Origin: Methylotenera sp965234545
GTDB lineage: Bacteria; Pseudomonadota; Gammaproteobacteria; Burkholderiales; Methylophilaceae
Direction: 5' to 3'
DNA length: 64,000 nucleotides
NCBI GenBank assembly: GCA_965234545.1
Contig: OZ248348.1
Location: 62,001-126,000, forward strand
Part shown: positions 59,940-64,000 of the stretch, in pieces
How positions within the stretch are numbered: the first letter of the stretch is position 1
Layout: every line of letters starts with the position of its first letter
Translations under genes and position numbers: made by a program
Notes under the pieces: model-generated
Databases searched by the model: none
What the model saw: only the letters and a program-made list of their open reading frames with translations
Told to the model about the DNA's origin: nothing

Positions 59940-61097
59940 ATGAACGACTATCTTTTTACTTCAGAATCCGTTTCTGAAGGTCACCCAGACAAACTCGCAG
60001 ACCAAGTGTCCGACAGTATTTTAGACGCGATACTCGAACAAGACCCCACTGCCCGTGTTGCAGCAGAAACTTTAGCCAACACCGGTTTAATTGTGTTGGC
60101 AGGGGAAATCACCACTACCGCTAACGTGGATTACATCAAAGTAGCGCGTGAGACCATCAAACGCATAGGCTACGACAACACCGACTACGGCATAGACTAC
60201 AAAGGTTGTGCGGTATTGGTGGCTTACGACAAACAATCCCCTGACATTGCCCAAGGCGTGGACGGTGCGCAGGATGACCCATTGGACCAAGGCGCCGGCG
60301 ATCAAGGCTTGATGTTTGGTTACGCGTGCGATGAAACGCCGCAATTGATGCCATTGCCGATTTGGTTGTCGCACCGCATCATGGAGCGTCAAGCGCAGTT
60401 GCGTAAAGACGGCCGTTTGCCTTGGTTGCGTCCGGACGCGAAATCGCAAGTCACCATCAAATACCAAGACGGCAAAGCCAGCGCGATTGATACCGTGGTG
60501 GTGTCAACCCAGCACGCCCCGGAAATGGAATTAAAAGACATACGCGAAGCGGTGATAGAAGAAATCATCAAGCCGACCTTGCCTAAAGAATTGATTAAGG
60601 GTGACATTAAGTTTTTGGTCAACCCTACCGGTCGATTTGTGATTGGTGGCCCACAAGGCGATTGCGGTTTAACCGGTCGTAAAATCATCGTCGATACCTA
60701 CGGTGGTGCGGCGCCCCATGGTGGCGGCGCTTTTTCTGGTAAAGACCCATCTAAAGTAGACCGTTCTGCGGCGTATGCAGGCCGTTATGTGGCGAAGAAT
60801 ATCGTGGCGGCCGGCTTGGCTTCCCGTTGCTTGGTGCAAATTTCCTACGCGATTGGGGTGGCGCAACCCACCTCCATCATGGTCGAGACCTACGGTACCG
60901 GTAAGGTGTCCAACGAAGTGCTGACCGCCTTGGTGCGCGAACACTTTGATTTGCGTCCTAAGGGCATAGTGAAGATGCTGAATTTACTGCGTCCTATTTA
61001 CACTAAAACCGCTGCTTACGGGCATTTTGGCCGTGACGAACCGGAGTTTACTTGGGAAGCGATAGACAAAGCCGCGGCCTTAAAAGCCGCTCTTTAA
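59940..61097 (+). CDS. metK: S-adenosylmethionine synthetase MetK
   Basis: Makes SAM from methionine and ATP. A 385-residue protein with FTSESVSEGHPDKLADQVSD at the N-terminus, GAGDQGLMFGYACDETP and GGGAFSGKDPSKVDRSAAY. It begins the methyl-cycle cluster with ahcY and metF downstream. It ends in a strong terminator, after which ahcY has a separate promoter and riboswitch. Confidence 0.98.
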   Translation: MNDYLFTSESVSEGHPDKLADQVSDSILDAILEQDPTARVAAETLANTGLIVLAGEITTTANVDYIKVARETIKRIGYDNTDYGIDYKGCAVLVAYDKQSPDIAQGVDGAQDDPLDQGAGDQGLMFGYACDETPQLMPLPIWLSHRIMERQAQLRKDGRLPWLRPDAKSQVTIKYQDGKASAIDTVVVSTQHAPEMELKDIREAVIEEIIKPTLPKELIKGDIKFLVNPTGRFVIGGPQGDCGLTGRKIIVDTYGGAAPHGGGAFSGKDPSKVDRSAAYAGRYVAKNIVAAGLASRCLVQISYAIGVAQPTSIMVETYGTGKVSNEVLTALVREHFDLRPKGIVKMLNLLRPIYTKTAAYGHFGRDEPEFTWEAIDKAAALKAAL

Positions 61098-61114
61098 GTC
61101 GCACCTGAAACAGT

Positions 61115-61150
61115 AAAAAGCCTTGCTGCTAAGTGCGGCAAGGCTTTTTT
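61115..61150 (+). terminator. metK terminator
   Basis: AAAAGCCTTGC...GCAAGGCTTTTTT hairpin about 20 bases after the metK stop. Confidence 0.9.
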
Positions 61151-61189
61151 ATTGGCTTTACGGAAAATCATGAGTTAGCAAAAATGCGC

Positions 61190-61218
61190 TTGGAAGGACA
61201 AACAATCTCTCGTATAAT
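61190..61218 (+). promoter_or_regulatory. ahcY promoter
   Basis: TTGGAA at 61190-61195, a 17-bp spacer and TATAAT at 61213-61218. The transcript should start near 61225, exactly at the 5' edge of the riboswitch. Confidence 0.85.
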
Positions 61219-61225
61219 GCCTGCC

Positions 61226-61322
61226 ATTCCGAGGAGCGTTGCGAGAGTCCTTCTCCCAGGCTCGGAACAGGTTAGAACGACGCTCACCTTATTAACCGTG
61301 CCGGGCACGGGATATGGGTGAG
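61226..61322 (+). promoter_or_regulatory. S-adenosylhomocysteine (SAH) riboswitch
   Basis: Conserved aptamer blocks CCGAGGAGCGTTGC, CCAGGCTCGG and ACGACGCTCACC, followed by the GTGCCGGGCACGG hairpin and GGGTGAGAT. SAH riboswitches turn on SAH hydrolase genes when SAH builds up; ahcY begins 65 bases downstream. Confidence 0.95.
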
Positions 61323-61387
61323 ATAAGCGAACAGCCTCTCTAATTAAATACCCTTTCCCTCCGGTCACATATTCAAGGAAATTGAAC

Positions 61388-62812
61388 ATGAATGCTGTGA
61401 CTGCTGAAAATAAAAATACAGTAAAAGATTACGTGATTGCCGATATCGGCTTGGCCGCGTTTGGCCGTAAAGAAATTGCCATTGCCGAAACCGAAATGCC
61501 AGGCTTGATGGCGATCCGTGAAGAGTTTGCCCTAATTCAACCGCTTAAAGGCGCGCGCATTACCGGTAGCTTGCACATGACCATACAAACCGCCGTGCTC
61601 ATCGAAACGCTAAAAGATTTAGGTGCGGAAGTGCGTTGGGCCTCATGCAATATTTATTCTACCCAAGACCACGCTGCGGCAGCGATTGCCGAAGGCGGCA
61701 CGCCGGTATTTGCGGTTAAAGGCGAAAGCTTGGCCGACTATTGGGACTACACCCACCGCATTTTTGAGTGGAGCGACGGTGGCTACAGCAACATGATATT
61801 GGACGACGGTGGCGACGCGACTTTGTTGTTGCATTTAGGTACGCGCGCTGAAAAGGATTTGTCTTTGGTGGCGCATCCGACTTCAGAAGAAGAGGTGTGT
61901 TTATTCGATTCCATTAAAGCCAAACTAAAAGTCGATCCCACTTGGTATTCCGTGCGTTTAGCTAAAATCATAGGCGTGACCGAAGAAACCACCACCGGTG
62001 TGCACCGTTTGTATCAAATGCACAAAGATGGCAAATTGGCTTTCCCAGCGATTAACGTGAATGACTCGGTGACCAAATCCAAATTCGACAATTTATACGG
62101 TTGCCGCGAATCCTTAGTGGACGCGATTAAGCGTGCTACGGACGTGATGATTGCCGGTAAAGTGGCGGTAGTCGCCGGTTACGGCGATGTGGGTAAAGGC
62201 TCTGCACAAGCTTTGCGCGCCTTGTCTGCACAAGTTTGGGTGACCGAGATTGATCCTATCTGTGCCTTGCAAGCGGCCATGGAAGGCTACCGCGTGGTGA
62301 CCATGGATTACGCCGCGGAACACGCTGATATTTTTGTTACTGCGACCGGTAACTACCACGTGATTACCCATGAGCACATGGCTAAAATGAAAGACCAAGC
62401 CATTGTGTGTAACATCGGCCATTTTGATAACGAGATAGACGTGGCTTCATTGGAAAAATACCAGTGGGATGAAATTAAACCGCAAGTGGATCACGTGATT
62501 TTCCCTAATGGCAAAAAAATTATTCTGTTGGCAAAAGGCCGCTTGGTCAATTTAGGTTGCGGTACCGGCCACCCAAGCTACGTCATGAGTTCTAGCTTTG
62601 CTAACCAAACTATTGCGCAAATTGAATTGTTTACGCAAACTGCTAACTACCCGGTGGGCGTGTATACCTTGCCTAAGCACTTGGACGAGAAGGTGGCGAT
62701 CTTGCAGTTGCGCAAATTGAATGCGCAATTGACCAGCCTAACCGATCAACAAGCGGCTTACATCGGTGTGCAAAAGCAAGGTCCTTTTAAACCGGATACT
62801 TACCGTTATTAG
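61388..62812 (+). CDS. ahcY: S-adenosylhomocysteine hydrolase AhcY
   Basis: Splits SAH into homocysteine and adenosine, keeping methylation reactions running. The ATG at 61388 is eight bases after AAGGAA and is preferred to the in-frame TTG at 61382. The protein of about 474 residues contains ITGSLHMTIQTAVLIETL, SCNIYSTQDHAAAAIAE, the NAD motif VVAGYGDVGKGSAQALR and the C-terminal FKPDTYRY. Its TAG stop lies within the first copy of a 52-bp repeat. Confidence 0.98.
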   Translation: MNAVTAENKNTVKDYVIADIGLAAFGRKEIAIAETEMPGLMAIREEFALIQPLKGARITGSLHMTIQTAVLIETLKDLGAEVRWASCNIYSTQDHAAAAIAEGGTPVFAVKGESLADYWDYTHRIFEWSDGGYSNMILDDGGDATLLLHLGTRAEKDLSLVAHPTSEEEVCLFDSIKAKLKVDPTWYSVRLAKIIGVTEETTTGVHRLYQMHKDGKLAFPAINVNDSVTKSKFDNLYGCRESLVDAIKRATDVMIAGKVAVVAGYGDVGKGSAQALRALSAQVWVTEIDPICALQAAMEGYRVVTMDYAAEHADIFVTATGNYHVITHEHMAKMKDQAIVCNIGHFDNEIDVASLEKYQWDEIKPQVDHVIFPNGKKIILLAKGRLVNLGCGTGHPSYVMSSSFANQTIAQIELFTQTANYPVGVYTLPKHLDEKVAILQLRKLNAQLTSLTDQQAAYIGVQKQGPFKPDTYRY

Positions 62813-62955
62813 AAAACGCAGCCGGATTTCCGGCTAGCGGTTTGTTATCACCCGTTGTGGTTAGAAAACGCAGCCGGATTTTCGGCTAGCGGTTTGTTAT
62901 CACCCGTTGTGGTTAGAAAACGCAGCCGGATTTTCGGCTAGCGTTTTGTTATCAG
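62811..62955 (+). repeat. 52-bp tandem repeat (2.8 copies) containing terminator-like hairpins
   Basis: Units begin at 62811, 62863 and 62915 with AGAAAACGCAGCCGGATT; copies 1-3 are nearly identical (single-base differences, third copy cut short). Each holds the hairpin AGCCGGATT[T/C]CGGCT followed by a T-rich GGTTTGTTATC or TTTTGTTATC. The array fills the ahcY to holin-like gap and looks like a triplicated terminator. Confidence 0.9.
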
Positions 62956-62986
62956 TTTTTACTGATTGATGAAGGGGAGTGGCAGC

Positions 62987-63340
62987 ATGCGATTATTGTT
63001 GGGCTGGATTTTGAACGCCTTGGCGCTGTTAGCCGTGGCCTACTACGTGCCCAACATTCATGTGGCCGATTTTACTACGGCTTTGCTGGCAGCGCTGGCC
63101 ATAGGTTTGGTCAATCTATTGCTTAGACCTATCTTGGTGCTGCTCACTTTGCCCATTACTTTGCTCACTTTAGGGCTATTTTTATTGCTGATAAACGGCG
63201 TATTATTTTATGCCGTAGGCAATGTTTTGCCTGGCTTTGAAGTGCAAACCATACGCGCCGGTTTAATCGGTGCTTTGCTATACAGCGTGCTGGCTTGGTT
63301 GTTGGGCGCCATAGTGATAGACGATAAAAAAGACAAATAA
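62987..63340 (+). CDS. Phage-holin-family/YvlD-like small membrane protein
   Basis: A 117-residue protein with four hydrophobic helices (LLLGWILNALALLAVAYYVP, TALLAALAIGLVNLLLRPIL, LLTLGLFLLLINGVLFYAVG, LIGALLYSVLAWLLGAIVID). The start at 62987 has GGGGAG seven bases upstream. It matches the usual small membrane protein located between ahcY and metF in betaproteobacteria, often annotated as phage holin family; there is no phage context, so it is not a lysis gene. The stop directly abuts the metF ATG. Confidence 0.88.
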   Translation: MRLLLGWILNALALLAVAYYVPNIHVADFTTALLAALAIGLVNLLLRPILVLLTLPITLLTLGLFLLLINGVLFYAVGNVLPGFEVQTIRAGLIGALLYSVLAWLLGAIVIDDKKDK

Positions 63341-64000
63341 ATGAACAGCTACGCATACAGTTTTGAGTTTTTCCCGCCTAAGACTGCAGAAGGCATGGCG
63401 ACGCTGCGCGACGCCCGTGCAGAGCTGGCCAAATTCAATCCCGAGTTTTTCTCCGTGACGTTTGGGGCGGGCGGTTCAACGCGCGACCGAACCATGGAAA
63501 CGGTGTTGGACATTCAGCAACAAGGCTTACCAGCCGCGCCGCATATCTCCTGCATTTCGTCCAGCAAGGAAGAGATTCGTGGCTTATTGCAGGCTTACCA
63601 AGCCAGTGGCATCAAGCGTTTGGTGGCCTTGCGCGGCGATCTGCCGTCGGGTGAAGTGAGTGCGGGTGACTTTCGTTATGCATCGGAATTGGTCGCCTTC
63701 ATACGCGCTGAAACCGGCCAGCATTTTCACATCGAAGTGGCAGCCTACCCAGAGTTTCATCCGGAAGCGAAAAGCCCGGCGGCCGATGTCTTGAATTTAA
63801 AACGCAAGATTGATGCCGGTGCCAATTCGGCCATTACCCAGTATTTTTATAATGCCGATGCCTATTTTCACTTCATCGATCAGTGCGCGGCGGCCGGCAT
63901 TAATGTGCCTATCGTGCCTGGCATCATGCCTATATACAACATCACGCAATTGGCGCGCTTTTCCAATGTGTGCGGTGCGGAAATTCCTAGGTGGTTGAGG
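63341..64000 (+). CDS. metF: Methylenetetrahydrofolate reductase MetF (3' end off window)
   Basis: Reduces 5,10-methylene-THF to 5-methyl-THF for methionine synthesis. The first 220 residues are visible: SYAYSFEFFPPKTAEGM (catalytic Glu), FFSVTFGAGGSTRDRT, HISCISSSKEEIRG, RLVALRGDLPSG, VAAYPEFHPEA and SAITQYFYNADAY. It joins metK and ahcY in the methyl cycle. The C-terminus lies beyond 64000. Confidence 0.97.
   Translation, partial: MNSYAYSFEFFPPKTAEGMATLRDARAELAKFNPEFFSVTFGAGGSTRDRTMETVLDIQQQGLPAAPHISCISSSKEEIRGLLQAYQASGIKRLVALRGDLPSGEVSAGDFRYASELVAFIRAETGQHFHIEVAAYPEFHPEAKSPAADVLNLKRKIDAGANSAITQYFYNADAYFHFIDQCAAAGINVPIVPGIMPIYNITQLARFSNVCGAEIPRWLR

Noticed and set aside
62811..62955. CRISPR array
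   Set aside because: The three units are contiguous tandem copies without variable spacers, and there are no cas genes.
62987..63340. Prophage because of a holin-family protein
   Set aside because: No lysozyme, capsid, integrase or other phage gene is nearby, and the gene is a usual resident between ahcY and metF.

Overview
The window comes from the chromosome of a free-living betaproteobacterium, most likely Nitrosomonadales and possibly a methylotroph-like (Methylophilaceae) lineage. The evidence is gene order and family mix: metK - SAH riboswitch - ahcY - small holin-like membrane protein - metF; dapF - DUF484 - xerC; zapB-like - zapA - 6S RNA; a solitary BtuM-type B12 transporter; and a split B12-dependent ribonucleotide reductase. 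Taxonomy is inferred; no rRNA gene is present. Nearly all of the window is ordinary chromosome with dense coding.

Region 1 (1-4.5 kb, all minus): 5' part of mutY, an AsmA-family gene that seems to lack its usual C-terminal domain, uppP and a pseudouridine synthase. Region 2 (4.5-17.2 kb, all minus) is a complete nitrate assimilation operon. In transcription order it holds nasT, a leader with two hairpins and an intrinsic terminator, a NasS-like nitrate sensor, an outer-membrane porin, a siroheme methyltransferase, nirB, a NarK-type transporter, a fused PP2C phosphatase/Ser-Thr kinase, nirD and nasA. A near-consensus sigma-54 promoter and an NtrC-like dyad precede nasT. Region 3 (17.3-27.3 kb): thiC with a TPP riboswitch, a PAP2/LTA-synthase fusion, a pcm-like methyltransferase, tolC, an isochorismatase-family hydrolase, an EF-hand protein, a DUF3313 protein and waaA.

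Region 4 (27.3-35 kb): nrdJa-nrdJb, a SOUL haem-binding protein, a candidate minus-strand small RNA, a small coiled-coil protein, an orphan ParA ATPase and a molybdopterin oxidoreductase. Region 5 (35-41.1 kb) is a sulfide/persulfide module: two YeeE/YedE half-transporters diverging from an ArsR regulator, persulfide dioxygenase, a rhodanese/SQR fusion and a TauE exporter. It is followed by a MarR - YceI - CDGSH operon behind a large palindromic operator. Region 6 (41.2-44.8 kb) lies between tRNA-Leu(GAG) and tRNA-Phe(GAA). It is AT-rich and carries a PepSY-like protein, an alpha/beta hydrolase, an SDR and a divergent TetR regulator; part of it may be acquired. Region 7 (44.8-47.9 kb) is btuB-btuM under a cobalamin riboswitch, plausibly feeding the B12-dependent reductase.

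Region 8 (47.9-64 kb) is core housekeeping: zapB-like/zapA/6S RNA, DUF2237, EVE, a YVTN beta-propeller, ilvA, rpiA, yggX, dgkA, a ZnuD-like receptor with a DUF2946-like protein, sodB, xerC, DUF484, dapF, metK, ahcY, a triplicated 52-bp hairpin repeat, a holin-like protein and the 5' part of metF.

No CRISPR array, transposase or prophage was seen. The features most worth a second look are the layered control of the nitrate operon with its sensor placed behind its own attenuator, the PAP2/LTA-synthase fusion, the candidate CCUCC small RNA, the sulfide module with atypical regulator cysteines, and the truncated AsmA.
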